Source: an uncultured Eubacterium sp.
GTDB taxonomy: Bacteria; Bacillota; Clostridia; Oscillospirales; Acutalibacteraceae
Direction: 5' to 3'
Assembly: GCA_905233545.1 (NCBI GenBank)
Contig: CAJOEV010000010.1
Coordinates: 23,446 to 87,445, forward strand
DNA: 64,000 nt
Shown piece after piece: positions 31,239 to 40,605 of this stretch (within the stretch, counting starts at the first letter, position 1; every line of letters starts with the position of its first letter). The translations under genes were made by a program, and so were the position numbers. The notes below the pieces were generated by a model, which was not told where the DNA came from, did no database searches, and worked only from the letters and a program-made list of their open reading frames with translations.

Positions 31239-32414
31239 ATGCCAAGAATTACAGCACTGGATGTTCAGACTATTCCTTACGGTCCGCTCGGAATAATTCC
31301 GCTTCCCGGATGCGAAAAGCTTGCCGAAAAGATTGACAACTATATTGTCAACTGGCGCAGGGAACAGGCTGATGACCACAAAAACACAATAGCTTTCTAC
31401 GGCTATCAGCGCGACACCTATATCATTAACACAACTGTTGCTCGTTTTGGCAGCGGTGAAGGTAAAGCCGTTATCAATGAAAGCATAAGAGGATATGATT
31501 TATATATCATCTGCGACTGCTTTAACTATTCCGTTACTTATAATATGTACGGTATGCAGGCTATGAAATCTCCCGACGACCATTTTTCAGATTTGAAAAG
31601 AGTTATTTCGGCTGCATCAAGCAAAGCAAAAAGAATTAACGTTATTATGCCGATGCTTTATGAAGGAAGACAGCATAAAAGAGCTTCAAGAGAATCTCTT
31701 GACTGCGCTATGGCACTTCAGGAGCTGACAAATCTCGGCGTTGAAAATATTATTACTTTTGATGCTCACGACCAGCGTGTTCAGAACTCAATTCCTCATA
31801 AATCATTTGAGAATGTTATGCCGTCATATCAGCAGATTAAGGCTGTTGTCAACACGGTTGAGGATTTGGTTATTGACCCCGACCATCTTATGATTATCTC
31901 CCCCGATGAGGGCGCGCTTCACAGATGTATTTATTTCGCAACAAAGCTTGGTGTTAACCTTGGTATGTTCTATAAGAGAAGGGACTACACAAGAGTTGTT
32001 AACGGAAGAAACCCGATTGTTGACCATCAGTATCTTGGTGAGAGCGTTGAGGGCAAGGATATTATTATTGTTGACGATATGATTTCTTCGGGCGAAAGCA
32101 TGCTCGATGTTGCAAAAAAGCTCAAGGAACTCAAGGCAAAAAGAATATTTGTCTGCACCGCATTCGGACTTTTCTGCAACGGTCTTGAAATCTTTGACAA
32201 GGCACACGAAGAAGGCATATTTGAAAAGGTTTTCACAACCAATGGAATTTACCAGTCTCCCGAGCTTCTTTCAAGAGATTGGTATCAAAGCGTTGACCTT
32301 TCTAAGTATCTTGCTTATTTTCTCGACACAATTAACCACGACTTATCTGTTTCAACTCTTCTTGATAACTCAGAAAAGATTGAAAAACTCTTAAAGAAAA
32401 AAGGACTGAAATAA
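31239..32414 (+). CDS. prs: Ribose-phosphate pyrophosphokinase (long form)
   Basis: Prs makes PRPP from ribose-5-phosphate and ATP for nucleotide, histidine and tryptophan synthesis. The PRPP-binding loop IIIVDDMISSGESM lies near residue 280. The ribose-phosphate flexible loop region MPMLYEGRQHKRASRES is near 145, and ISPDEGALHR is also present. At 391 residues it is about 75 longer than the common 315-residue enzyme. Extra length lies at the N-terminus (INTTVARFGSGEGK region) and C-terminus. GAGAGGAG precedes the ATG. A TATAAT lies about 27 bases upstream but the -35 is unclear. Confidence 0.92.
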   Translation: MPRITALDVQTIPYGPLGIIPLPGCEKLAEKIDNYIVNWRREQADDHKNTIAFYGYQRDTYIINTTVARFGSGEGKAVINESIRGYDLYIICDCFNYSVTYNMYGMQAMKSPDDHFSDLKRVISAASSKAKRINVIMPMLYEGRQHKRASRESLDCAMALQELTNLGVENIITFDAHDQRVQNSIPHKSFENVMPSYQQIKAVVNTVEDLVIDPDHLMIISPDEGALHRCIYFATKLGVNLGMFYKRRDYTRVVNGRNPIVDHQYLGESVEGKDIIIVDDMISSGESMLDVAKKLKELKAKRIFVCTAFGLFCNGLEIFDKAHEEGIFEKVFTTNGIYQSPELLSRDWYQSVDLSKYLAYFLDTINHDLSVSTLLDNSEKIEKLLKKKGLK

Positions 32415-32415
32415 A

Positions 32416-32928
32416 TTGAAGATTAATTTTAAAAAGCTTAACAAAAAGCAAATAATTATTATTGCTGTTGTTGCTGTTTTACTCATTGTTCTTATCCCCA
32501 CAGCAATATACTGCGGAGTTAACAAGGAATCCCCTGCTCAGATGGTTGGCGATATATTCACATCCAATCAGGAGCAGTTAATCGGCAAATGGCAGGGCGA
32601 TAAAAATCTTACCGCTTATGAGTTTAAAGAAGACGGCTCATATGATAGCTATATCTCCTCATTCAGCTATCAGGGCAACTATTTTGCAGATTCATCAAAG
32701 CTCACATTAACCAACCCTGCAACGACGGGAAGCGTTGTTTACAAGTATGCTGTTCACGGCGATAACCTTACAATAACTCTTGTTGAAGAAAACGGCAAAG
32801 AGGTTGAAGTTAAGGAAAAATTCAAGTACAGAAGAGTTGAAAACATCCGCTCGCAAAGTTTTACTGATTTCCTTAAAGAATATGCAGACGCTCACAGCGA
32901 CGAAACAACAACTAAAAAAGATAAGTAA
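32416..32928 (+). CDS. Small membrane-anchored protein, extracytoplasmic domain (unknown)
   Basis: The 170-residue product starts with TTG one base after the prs stop, so it is coupled to prs. It has a basic N-terminus, one hydrophobic helix (about 14-33) and an extracytoplasmic beta-rich domain with IGKWQG...YEFKEDGSYDSY and LTITLVEENGKEVEVKE. That pattern recalls lipocalin-like/DUF5640 domains of gut Firmicutes, but I cannot confirm it. Its C-terminus is lysine-rich. A strong terminator follows. Confidence 0.6.
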   Translation: MKINFKKLNKKQIIIIAVVAVLLIVLIPTAIYCGVNKESPAQMVGDIFTSNQEQLIGKWQGDKNLTAYEFKEDGSYDSYISSFSYQGNYFADSSKLTLTNPATTGSVVYKYAVHGDNLTITLVEENGKEVEVKEKFKYRRVENIRSQSFTDFLKEYADAHSDETTTKKDK

Positions 32929-32931
32929 TAC

Positions 32932-32970
32932 AAAAAGCTCCCGAAGTCAAATGACCTCGGGTGCTTTTTT
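32932..32970 (+). terminator. Rho-independent terminator after prs operon
   Basis: The hairpin CCCGAAGTCA-AA-TGACCTCGGG is extended by AAAAAGC and GCTTTTTT on its two sides. The A- and T-tracts would also let it stop minus-strand transcription. Confidence 0.85.
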
Positions 32971-32999
32971 CTATGAGCCTCAAATAATTTTTTATTTAG

Positions 33000-33878
33000 T
33001 TAATAATCGAACAAATCATTTGCCCAATCATCTGCAGCATCATCAACCGCTGCATTATAGGACGCTGTTGCAATATCAACAATTGTCTTTGTCTTGCTTT
33101 TAATATACCACTTTTTACCTTTTTTAATAACAGTAAATTTGTAATCTTTTGTTTTTGTTTTCTTTTCAGAAGCTTTAATTTTTTTACTGTAGAGATTTGA
33201 AAAATGTTTTGCAGTTTTATTAATATACTTATCTTTGCCTAAATCAAATCCCCATTTATTGAATCCCCAATCAAGACTGTCATACATTGCATTATAAGCC
33301 TGCATGTAAAAATTCGGTCTTGTAACCTTCGCAGTTACAGTATATTTCTTACCTTTTCCGGTAATATTAGTAAATTTCCAATCAATCTTTTTATTATACT
33401 TTTTATAAACCCAATCAATGCTTTTTGTTGGATATCCTGAACTTGACTTCTTTGATGCAAAGCATTTATTCATTGCTTTTACATTGTATTTTTTTGCAGC
33501 TTTAAGGTAATTGCTAACAACTTGTTTAGCCTTTTTTTCGTTATTTGTCAGCTTTCTCTTAGGTAATTCCTTATACTGCAATTTCAAACATTCTTCACAT
33601 TCACGGACTGCTTTGCCTTTTTTATATGCGGTTGATTTTTTTACGGTTTCCCATTTACCCCAGGTATGCCCTGTTTTTGGTATAACTTTTTCATCCTCAT
33701 CAAAGCACAAATTGCAATATCTGGTTTTCAAACCCGTATGAGTACATGTTGGCGACTCAAATATCTCCCATTTGCTCCAAACATGCTGACATTCATCAGC
33801 GAAAGCTGTTGCAGGAAGCCCCGCAATTCCACTGACAATCAGCACCGCAGATAAAAACAAACTAATTATTTTATTCAT
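33000..33878 (-). CDS. Secreted protein with zinc-ribbon-like repeats (unknown)
   Basis: The 292-residue product has a clear signal peptide (residues 1-27, cleaved after ATAFA). Two short repeats follow (CQHVWSKWE...CTHTG..TRYCNLC and HTWGKWE...AVRECEEC), each with a CxxC-type pair. They resemble repeats in clostridial surface proteins. The rest is a lysine-rich, probably alpha/beta domain (about 105-290) with KGKKYTVTAKVTRPNF and KKGKKWYIKSK strands, similar in layout to NTF2-like or DUF4878-type domains. Function is unknown. It lies downstream of another secreted protein on the same strand. Confidence 0.55.
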   Translation of the reverse strand: MNKIISLFLSAVLIVSGIAGLPATAFADECQHVWSKWEIFESPTCTHTGLKTRYCNLCFDEDEKVIPKTGHTWGKWETVKKSTAYKKGKAVRECEECLKLQYKELPKRKLTNNEKKAKQVVSNYLKAAKKYNVKAMNKCFASKKSSSGYPTKSIDWVYKKYNKKIDWKFTNITGKGKKYTVTAKVTRPNFYMQAYNAMYDSLDWGFNKWGFDLGKDKYINKTAKHFSNLYSKKIKASEKKTKTKDYKFTVIKKGKKWYIKSKTKTIVDIATASYNAAVDDAADDWANDLFDY

Positions 33879-33904
33879 GATTTTTCTCCTATCAAAAGCA
33901 CATT

Positions 33905-33933
33905 AAAGCCCTTGGAAGAACACCAGGGGCTTT
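33905..33933. terminator. Hairpin between two secreted-protein genes
   Basis: The stem AAAGCCCTTGG/CCAGGGGCTTT (11 bp, one G-T pair) has a 7-base loop. The T-rich side is on the plus strand, so on the minus strand it may be a weak terminator or a processing hairpin. Confidence 0.45.
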
Positions 33934-33944
33934 GTTTGTCTTTC

Positions 33945-34784
33945 TTATTTATCCCAATTTTTAAATCCAAGCTGTTTGAGAGTTACTCCTGCCTTCTTTT
34001 TCATCTTTGAATTGAACTTTGGAAGAACAACTTTCATTAAACCGTTAGGCATAGTTTTTGCTTTTGAGCCCGGGTATTCATCTTCATATTCAGTTAGCTT
34101 AAAGTTTAGACCTTCACTCTTTTTAAGAGAGCTCTTGTTGAAATAAACATTGGAACAAAAGTAATCCTCCTCATCCCAGTCATATCCGAACTCGGCATAT
34201 GCTCCGCCATTTGCATTGAATTTTATGAACATTGCCTTTTCAACATAGTCATAACGGTATTTATAGACCTGAAGGTAGATTTTTCCCTCACTCGGGAAAT
34301 AATAAAATGCATAATCTTTTCCGCCTTCATCCCACTCATAGTAGTAATTCCATCCGTTATCGCCTTCACCGTATTTACCATGCTTAATAATATAGTTTTT
34401 AAGCTTTTTAAAAGCATTTTTCTGTGAATTCGGGACGCTTTTAACAGTTACTGAGCATTTGTATTTTTTGCCCTCATATTCTGCTGTTATTGTTGTTTTT
34501 CCAACCTTTTTAGCAACAACAGTTCCGTATTCATTAACCTTGGCAATGCTTCTCTTTGAAGATTCCCAATAAACATAATACGACTCTGCATTCTTAAGCT
34601 TAAGCTTTGTTCTGCTTCCGACATAAAGGGTAATTTTTGTTTTATTAAGTGATTTCTTAGCTGCAGCTAAAGTTTGTGCGGTTTTCACTGTTTCACCTTT
34701 TTCTTCAGCGCTTACCGTTAAAACAGAAAATGCACTTAATATCATTAAAAGTGATAATAATAAACATGTAATGCGTTTTATCAT
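33945..34784 (-). CDS. Secreted Ig-like (BIG2) domain protein
   Basis: This product has a signal peptide ending near VSAEE and then a BIG2-type bacterial Ig domain (about residues 45-115, with ITLYVGSRTKLKL...WESSKRSIAKVNEYGTV and GKTTITAEYEGK). A unique aromatic-rich C-terminal domain follows (about 120-279). I start it at ATG 34784 (279 residues), which has AAGGAG eight bases upstream. An in-frame ATG at 34808 lies before that ribosome site. It is probably a surface or secreted binding protein. Its target is unknown. Confidence 0.7.
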   Translation of the reverse strand: MIKRITCLLLSLLMILSAFSVLTVSAEEKGETVKTAQTLAAAKKSLNKTKITLYVGSRTKLKLKNAESYYVYWESSKRSIAKVNEYGTVVAKKVGKTTITAEYEGKKYKCSVTVKSVPNSQKNAFKKLKNYIIKHGKYGEGDNGWNYYYEWDEGGKDYAFYYFPSEGKIYLQVYKYRYDYVEKAMFIKFNANGGAYAEFGYDWDEEDYFCSNVYFNKSSLKKSEGLNFKLTEYEDEYPGSKAKTMPNGLMKVVLPKFNSKMKKKAGVTLKQLGFKNWDK

Positions 34785-34808
34785 AAAAAACACTCCTTTC
34801 TTAATCAA

Positions 34809-34837
34809 ATAATATCATAATAGGACTGACAAATCAA
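34809..34837 (-). promoter_or_regulatory. Probable sigma-A promoter for the Ig-like protein gene
   Basis: On the minus strand TTGATT and TATTAT are separated by 17 bases, about 25 bases before the start codon. Confidence 0.6.
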
Positions 34838-34850
34838 CACTTCACATTGT

Positions 34851-34879
34851 GTATTATTCAAAAGGGTTAAACATATAAT
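34851..34879 (+). promoter_or_regulatory. Candidate sigma-E promoter for spoIIID
   Basis: GTATTAT, a 14-base spacer and CATATAAT closely match the sigma-E consensus (-35 KMATATT, -10 CATACAAT, with seven of eight -10 bases). spoIIID is a sigma-E gene in B. subtilis. The -10 ends 14 bases before the ATG, so the leader is very short. Confidence 0.65.
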
Positions 34880-34893
34880 TAATCGGTGATTAT

Positions 34894-35148
34894 ATGTTTA
34901 AAAACAATGAAATAAGATGTATTGAGCTTGGGGAGTATATTATTGAAACTAAAGCAACAGTAAGACAGACTGCCGAAGTTTTCAGCATAAGCAAATCAAC
35001 GGTACATACCGATGTTACAAAAAGACTTTCAAAGATATCCCCTGCACTTGCTAAAGAGGTAGACAAAGTGCTCCAGGAAAACAAGGCACAGAGGCACATC
35101 AGAGGCGGACTCGCTACAAAAGAAAAGTACCTTAAACTAAAGTGTTGA
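34894..35148 (+). CDS. spoIIID: Sporulation transcriptional regulator SpoIIID
   Basis: This 84-residue DNA-binding protein tunes the mother-cell programme after sigma-E. The helix-turn-helix ATVRQTAEVFSISKSTVHTDVTKRL (about 24-48) and the basic C-terminus with HIRGGLATKEKYL are nearly diagnostic. It stands alone, with a candidate sigma-E promoter directly upstream. The proC promoter overlaps its stop codon. Confidence 0.95.
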   Translation: MFKNNEIRCIELGEYIIETKATVRQTAEVFSISKSTVHTDVTKRLSKISPALAKEVDKVLQENKAQRHIRGGLATKEKYLKLKC

Positions 35149-35173
35149 TATGCGCGATTTAATGTGTTAAAAT
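35145..35173 (+). promoter_or_regulatory. Sigma-A promoter for proC
   Basis: TTGATA and TAAAAT are 17 bases apart and overlap the spoIIID stop codon. This gives proC expression independent of sporulation. Confidence 0.65.
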
Positions 35174-35203
35174 ATTTCTATACTAAAAAAGGAAGTTAAA
35201 AAA

Positions 35204-36001
35204 ATGAAAATTGGTTTTATCGGATGCGGTAATATGGCATCGGCAATTATTGACGGAATAACAAAGAATAATATAACTGATGCAAAAGATATAAATGTTT
35301 TTGATGTTTTCTATCCTGCGCTTGAAGCGCTCACATCAAAATATGAGGTAAATCTATGTGAAAGTGCTTCGGATATTGTTGAAAAGAGCGACGCGGTAAT
35401 TCTTGCAATTAAACCGAATGTAATCGCTTCTGTTCTTGACGAGATTAATTATGCGTTTGAAGAAAAAAGCACACTGATTATTTCTATTGCGGCAGGCAAA
35501 ACTATTGATTTCATAAGAAATTCTCTTTCACATGATAACAGAATAATTAGAGTAATGCCAAACATCAACGCAAAGGTCGGCGAAGCAATCAGCGCATACA
35601 CAGCTAATTCCTCTGCAACAAACGAGGACAAAGAGCTTTGCGAAAAGCTTTTCGGCGGTGTCGGCAAGGTTATGTGTCTTGACGAATCGCTCTTCCCTCT
35701 TTTTGGCGTTATCGGCGGTTGTTCTCCCGCATTTGCATATATGTTTATTGATTCGCTTGCAAGAGCAGCAGTTAAAAACGGTATGAAAAAAGAAACTGCG
35801 CTTCAAATTTCAGCTCAGGCAGTTTTGGGAAGCGCAAAGATGATTCTTGAGTCAAACGAACACCCCTGGGAGCTTGTTGATAAGGTTTGCTCCCCGGGAG
35901 GAACGACTATTGAAGGCGTAACATCTCTTCAAAAGGACGGATTTGAAAAATCGGTTATTAATGCAGTCAACAAGGCTGTTGAAAAGGATAAAAAATTATA
36001 A
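35204..36001 (+). CDS. proC: Pyrroline-5-carboxylate reductase
   Basis: ProC reduces pyrroline-5-carboxylate to proline with NAD(P)H. The N-terminal dinucleotide motif GFIGCGNMASAI is at residues 4-15. The AAGKTIDFIR segment, VMPNINAKVGE and the late SPGGTTIEGVTSL signature are all present. Length 265 is normal. It is probably co-transcribed with the AIM24 gene 18 bases downstream. Confidence 0.95.
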   Translation: MKIGFIGCGNMASAIIDGITKNNITDAKDINVFDVFYPALEALTSKYEVNLCESASDIVEKSDAVILAIKPNVIASVLDEINYAFEEKSTLIISIAAGKTIDFIRNSLSHDNRIIRVMPNINAKVGEAISAYTANSSATNEDKELCEKLFGGVGKVMCLDESLFPLFGVIGGCSPAFAYMFIDSLARAAVKNGMKKETALQISAQAVLGSAKMILESNEHPWELVDKVCSPGGTTIEGVTSLQKDGFEKSVINAVNKAVEKDKKL

Positions 36002-36019
36002 AACAAAGGAGTAAAATTT

Positions 36020-36706
36020 ATGAAGTACGAAATTCAGGGTGGAAATTTCCCGGTTGTTGTTTGCACGGTTGAACCGAATGAAACAATAATTACCGAAGGC
36101 GGCGGAATGAGCTGGATGAGCCCGAATATGAAGATGGAAACAACTTCAAACGGAGGCATTGGCAAGATGTTTGGAAGAATGCTCACAAAAGAGAGCTTGT
36201 TCCAGAACAAATACACTGCTCAGGGCGGAGTTGGAACAATCGCATTTGCAAGTTCACTTCCTGGCGATATTATGGCAATTGATATAGGCGCAGGAAGCGA
36301 ATATGTTGCACAGAAAGCTTCTTTCCTTGCATCAACAAGCGATGTTCAGCTTTCAACCTTCTTCCAGAAAAAACTTGGTGCAGGCATTTTTGGCGGCGAA
36401 GGCTTCATCATGCAGAAGCTTTCGGGCAGCGGAACCGCTTTCATTGAAATAGACGGAGCCGCAATCAGATATAATCTTGAAGCAGGTCAGCAAATAATCG
36501 TTGACACAGGGCATGTTGTACTTATGAGCGCAACATGCAGTATGGATGTTCAGACCGTAAAAGGAGTTAAGAATGTTCTGTTCGGCGGTGAAGGTTTATT
36601 CAACACTGTTTTAACAGGTCCGGGTGAAGTTATTCTTCAGACAATGCCCGTTCCAAAGCTTGCAGGCGCAATTCAACCCTATATTCAGGTTTCAACAGGC
36701 TCATAA
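36020..36706 (+). CDS. AIM24/TIGR00266 family protein
   Basis: This 228-residue protein has the AIM24 family's tandem beta-prism layout, with GGGMSWMSPNM near residue 30, GEGFIMQKLSGSGTAFIE near 125, and a closing GEGLFNTVLTGPGEVILQTMP. The family is widespread and its function is uncertain. It is predicted cytoplasmic or peripherally membrane-bound. AAAGGAG lies upstream, and a strong bidirectional terminator follows. Confidence 0.85.
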   Translation: MKYEIQGGNFPVVVCTVEPNETIITEGGGMSWMSPNMKMETTSNGGIGKMFGRMLTKESLFQNKYTAQGGVGTIAFASSLPGDIMAIDIGAGSEYVAQKASFLASTSDVQLSTFFQKKLGAGIFGGEGFIMQKLSGSGTAFIEIDGAAIRYNLEAGQQIIVDTGHVVLMSATCSMDVQTVKGVKNVLFGGEGLFNTVLTGPGEVILQTMPVPKLAGAIQPYIQVSTGS

Positions 36707-36711
36707 CAAAT

Positions 36712-36749
36712 AAAAAAACAGTTGACTCAATCGAGTCAACTGTTTTTTT
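36712..36749. terminator. Bidirectional terminator between the AIM24 gene and metK
   Basis: A perfect 8-bp core GTTGACTC-AATC-GAGTCAAC, extended by AAAAAACA/TGTTTTTTT, lies between the two converging genes. It can end transcription from both strands. Confidence 0.9.
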
Positions 36750-37926
36750 ATAAGTACTTCTTTATTTCGTCAACCTTATTAAGCTGTTCCCATGTGACAT
36801 TCAGGTCTTCTCTGCCCATATGTCCGTATGCGGCAACATTCTTGTAAATCGGCTTTCTTAAATCAAGCTCTCTTATGATTGCTGAAGGTCTTAAATCAAA
36901 TACCTTTGAAACAATCTCGCTGATTTCTTCATCGCTCTTTGTTCCTGTTCCGAATGTATCAACAAGTACCGAAACGGGCTTTGCAACACCGATTGCATAT
37001 GCGAGCTCGACTTCGCATTTATCAGCAAGTCCTGCAGCAACAATGTTCTTTGCAACCCATCTTGCAGCATATGCAGCGCTGCGGTCAACCTTGGTCGGGT
37101 CCTTGCCCGAGAATGCTCCTCCGCCGTGGCGTGCATATCCGCCGTATGTATCAACAATAATCTTTCTACCGGTTAAGCCGGAGTCGCCCATAGGTCCGCC
37201 GATAACAAATCTTCCAGTGGGGTTAACATAGAAAACTGTTTCTTCGTCCATAAGCTCAGCAGGAATTGTTGTTTTAATAACATTTTCAATAACCTCATTT
37301 CTGAGCTGTTCAAGTGAAACATCAGCGCTGTGCTGAGAAGAAATAACAACAGTTGTAACTCTTGAAGGAACACCGTCAACATATTCAACTGTTACCTGTG
37401 ATTTGCCGTCGGAATAAAGGTAAGGAAGAGTTCCGTTTTCTCTGACCTCGGTGAGCTTTAAAGCAAGCTTGTGAGCAAGTGAAATCGGAAGGGGCATAAG
37501 CTCTTCGGTCTCTCTGCAGGCAAAGCCGAACATCATTCCCTGGTCGCCTGCTCCGTTGAGATTATCCTCATCATCTTCGTTATTCTTGAGCTCATATGAT
37601 TTATCAACACCCATTGCGATATCATCCGACTGCTTGTCTATTGCAGTTAAAACAGCGCAAGTGTTGCCATTGAAACCTTTTTTATCGTCATCATATCCGA
37701 TCTCATTAACGGTTTTTCTGACAATTGCAGGAATGTCAACCTGAGCCTTGGTTGTGATTTCTCCCATAACAAGAACCTGACCTGTTGTGCAGGTTGTTTC
37801 ACACGCAACTCTCGACATCGGGTCCTGAGCAAGCATTTCATCAAGAATTGCATCGGAAATCTGGTCACAGATTTTATCGGGATGTCCCTTAGTTACGCTT
37901 TCACTTGTAAATAAAAACTTTGACAT
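36748..37926 (-). CDS. metK: S-adenosylmethionine synthetase
   Basis: MetK makes S-adenosylmethionine from methionine and ATP. Conserved motifs are [13 protein letters not shown] near the N-terminus, [34 protein letters not shown] and [17 protein letters not shown] start it at ATG 37926 (392 residues), seven bases after GAGG. The upstream in-frame ATG at 37944 lies before that site. A consensus promoter lies 45 bases upstream. The leader is too short for a SAM riboswitch. Confidence 0.96.
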   Translation of the reverse strand: MSKFLFTSESVTKGHPDKICDQISDAILDEMLAQDPMSRVACETTCTTGQVLVMGEITTKAQVDIPAIVRKTVNEIGYDDDKKGFNGNTCAVLTAIDKQSDDIAMGVDKSYELKNNEDDEDNLNGAGDQGMMFGFACRETEELMPLPISLAHKLALKLTEVRENGTLPYLYSDGKSQVTVEYVDGVPSRVTTVVISSQHSADVSLEQLRNEVIENVIKTTIPAELMDEETVFYVNPTGRFVIGGPMGDSGLTGRKIIVDTYGGYARHGGGAFSGKDPTKVDRSAAYAARWVAKNIVAAGLADKCEVELAYAIGVAKPVSVLVDTFGTGTKSDEEISEIVSKVFDLRPSAIIRELDLRKPIYKNVAAYGHMGREDLNVTWEQLNKVDEIKKYL

Positions 37927-37970
37927 ATCTGTTCCTCTTTTCATAAAAGGTTATATTTTAGTGCCATATA

Positions 37971-37999
37971 ATAATATAATAATTAATCTTCAGTGTCAA
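37971..37999 (-). promoter_or_regulatory. Sigma-A promoter for metK
   Basis: On the minus strand a perfect TTGACA and TATTAT are separated by 17 bases, immediately after the stop of the DHHW gene. Confidence 0.8.
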
Positions 38000-38006
38000 C
38001 AAAAAA

Positions 38007-39188
38007 TTATTCTATGTCCTCAAACTCTTCAAGTTCTTCTTCCTCTTCATATTCCTCGAAGAAATCAAGATTCTCATCAATCATAAACTTTTCATTATTG
38101 AAAAGGATTAACATACTATCGATATCCCCTTCTTCATCAAGTAAATCATATAAATCATCCTGATAATAACGAAGGTCAATAACGATTATCCTTGAATAAT
38201 TATTAACAAGAAACGGAAGCATTGAATTTGCATATGAATCCTTTATCAAAAGCAGAGTTTTATCACTTTTTGAATTGGTTGTTATATCAAGCTGTGAATA
38301 GTTTCCGCCAATAAAATAATCATATTTATTCTTCGTTTTGAGCATATCTGAATCATATAGCGTTTTCGATGTGCTTCCCTCTTCAAAATTATTCACTTCA
38401 AGCTCAACAATCGGTGAATATGAAGTAATTGTATCAGCAGTTGTGCTAATCTGAATCTTATCATATGTTGAGCCTAAAAAGTCTTTTGAAACTTCTTCAC
38501 TCTTTAAATCTTTTATATCAACACTTTCATAACCAAGCGAAGATGAAAGCGCGTCATATGCATAATAAGCTCCGAGCGATGTCCAGTGGTGGTCAGTGCG
38601 ATAATAAATATACTCGTCGCTGTGTTTACTGAGTTCATCTTCCAGTGAGATAACTTTTGCCTTATCGGCAAAATCCTTTACATCATCGCAAATATACTTT
38701 GTGCTGTACGGAATAACCTTGTTTGGCAACTTGGTTTTAAGCGCAGCATACTTTGAAGGAACGAAAGCACATACGCTGTTAATTCCTGAATCCTGGGTGT
38801 AATTCAGAAAACCACTCATAACCTCTTCGTTATATAAAACGAGCTCGCTATCGAAATCAGACTCCTGATATTTTTCAATCAGATAGTCATCCTTTCCAAA
38901 GTAAACGCCGTTCAAATCTTTTCTTCCGAGAGCGCGCATAATTCCTGTTTTTGTCTTTACCCAGAAGCTTCTGAATTCAAACTGGTCGCTGAGATATTCC
39001 TCGTAATCATGCTGAAAAGAGCCGTCATAAAGAGTGTCAAGTGAATCCTTATCAAGCTCGGGCATGGTCATCAGAGCTCTGTTTTCATCAACTGAAAAAT
39101 CACTTTTTTTACCGAATACCGAAAACGAGGTAAAAAACACTATAACAGCAAGAAACGCACATAATATTGAAATACTGTATTTTTTCAA
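38007..39188 (-). CDS. DHHW family protein (AlgJ/AlgX-like acetylation partner)
   Basis: The 393-residue product has one N-terminal membrane helix (about 6-24) and an extracytoplasmic SGNH-like domain. The signature RTDHHWTSLGAYYAY lies near residue 200 and a LLIKDSYANSMLPFL motif near 320, where the serine would be the nucleophile. Such proteins work with MBOAT acyltransferases to O-acylate surface polysaccharides. It follows the MBOAT gene by ten bases. The C-terminus is a strongly acidic tail of about 22 residues, mostly Glu, which is unusual and unexplained. Confidence 0.88.
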   Translation of the reverse strand: MKKYSISILCAFLAVIVFFTSFSVFGKKSDFSVDENRALMTMPELDKDSLDTLYDGSFQHDYEEYLSDQFEFRSFWVKTKTGIMRALGRKDLNGVYFGKDDYLIEKYQESDFDSELVLYNEEVMSGFLNYTQDSGINSVCAFVPSKYAALKTKLPNKVIPYSTKYICDDVKDFADKAKVISLEDELSKHSDEYIYYRTDHHWTSLGAYYAYDALSSSLGYESVDIKDLKSEEVSKDFLGSTYDKIQISTTADTITSYSPIVELEVNNFEEGSTSKTLYDSDMLKTKNKYDYFIGGNYSQLDITTNSKSDKTLLLIKDSYANSMLPFLVNNYSRIIVIDLRYYQDDLYDLLDEEGDIDSMLILFNNEKFMIDENLDFFEEYEEEEELEEFEDIE

Positions 39189-39198
39189 ATCAATTACC

Positions 39199-40599
39199 TC
39201 AAAATCTGAAATACAAAAACGGATTATATGAATCCGATACTAAAAATGCAACCGAAAGCACCATAACAATTATGGTGAACAGCACCTGGCATACCGTGTC
39301 TGCACTCTTTGATTTAACAAGCTTTTTAAATAGCTTTTTAGGCGCAGATGTTGCAAAAATACCACCGATTATCAAAACTGAAATGTAGTTTGTTAAATAG
39401 TAAACGGTATTGCCGTCGGCAAATTTTCCTCCGTCGCATAAAACACTTACATAATAGCCCCCGTCTGCGAAATCGGGATATGCAAAAATTGCCCATCCGA
39501 TTACAAAAAGAACTATTGTATACAAGTGAGAAACAAATGTCGGCGCCTTATCAAGCCATTTTTTGAGAACGAATTTTTCGAGAATAAGAATAACGAAATA
39601 ATACAGTCCCCAGATAACAAAATTCCACGAAGCGCCGTGCCAGAGTCCCGTAAGCGTCCATACGATAAAGAGATTGAGAATCTGTCTTTTGCTTCCCTTT
39701 CTGTTACCGCCAAGAGGAATATATAGATACTCCTTGAAGAATGAGCTTAAAGAAATATGCCATCTGCGCCAGAATTCAGTTATGCTTTTTGATTCATAGG
39801 GATAGATAAAGTTTTCATCAAACCTGAATCCGAACATTCTTCCAAGACCGATTGCCATATCGGAATATCCCGAAAAATCAAAGTAAATCTGAAGAGTAAA
39901 CGCAATAATTCCAAGCCACGCCGTTGATGTGGTCAATCCCTGAGTTGTTGCAGCTATTTCACTGAACATCTCGCCAACCGTGTTTGCAATAAGAACTTTC
40001 TTTGCAAGTCCCGTCATAAAGCGCTTTATGCCGTATGCAAAATCATCCGTTGTAACATTTCTTGAATTAAGCTGGGCTGCAACGGTTTTATAGCGCACAA
40101 TCGGTCCTGCAATAAGCTGCGGGAACATTGAAACATACGCACCGAATGTTATAATATTATGCTGAGCCTCAACCCTTCCCCTGTATACATCAATTGTGTA
40201 TGACAGCGTCTGGAAGGTATAAAAAGATATACCAATCGGAAGCATAACATCAAGCTCGGTTATTCCTGCACCGAAAATACTGTTGATATTTCCGATAACA
40301 AAATTTGAATACTTGAAAAATGCAAGCAGTCCGAGATTAACAACAACCGAACAAACAAGAGCAAACTTTGCGCCCCCGGGCTTTCCTTTATTGCGTGAAT
40401 ATTCAATTATCCGTCCCATTGAATAATCAAGAACGGTTGAAAACAGCATAAGCAATATATATGCAGGTCTGTCCCAACCGTAAAATACCAGCGAAACAAC
40501 AAACAGAACAAGATTTCTTGTGTTTTTCGGTGATATGAAATATAGCAACAGGACTATAGGCAAAAACCTGAATAAGAATAATATACTACTAAATACCAT
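39199..40599 (-). CDS. MBOAT family O-acyltransferase (AlgI/DltB-like)
   Basis: This 466-residue polytopic membrane protein carries the MBOAT core: SYTIDVYRG, FWRRWHISLSSFFKEYLYIPLGG near residue 285, and the catalytic histidine in LTGLWHGASWN near 325. Such enzymes move acyl groups, usually acetyl, across the membrane to a secreted polysaccharide. The DHHW protein downstream and the secreted GDSL esterase two genes upstream fit an envelope acylation/deacylation unit. It is closer to the AlgI type than to DltB, as no other dlt genes are near. Confidence 0.92.
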   Translation of the reverse strand: MVFSSILFLFRFLPIVLLLYFISPKNTRNLVLFVVSLVFYGWDRPAYILLMLFSTVLDYSMGRIIEYSRNKGKPGGAKFALVCSVVVNLGLLAFFKYSNFVIGNINSIFGAGITELDVMLPIGISFYTFQTLSYTIDVYRGRVEAQHNIITFGAYVSMFPQLIAGPIVRYKTVAAQLNSRNVTTDDFAYGIKRFMTGLAKKVLIANTVGEMFSEIAATTQGLTTSTAWLGIIAFTLQIYFDFSGYSDMAIGLGRMFGFRFDENFIYPYESKSITEFWRRWHISLSSFFKEYLYIPLGGNRKGSKRQILNLFIVWTLTGLWHGASWNFVIWGLYYFVILILEKFVLKKWLDKAPTFVSHLYTIVLFVIGWAIFAYPDFADGGYYVSVLCDGGKFADGNTVYYLTNYISVLIIGGIFATSAPKKLFKKLVKSKSADTVCQVLFTIIVMVLSVAFLVSDSYNPFLYFRF

Positions 40600-40605
40600 C
40601 TGTTA

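Noticed and set aside
37927..38006. SAM riboswitch upstream of metK
   Set aside because: Only about 80 bases separate metK from the DHHW gene and a promoter fills them. No riboswitch stems are visible.
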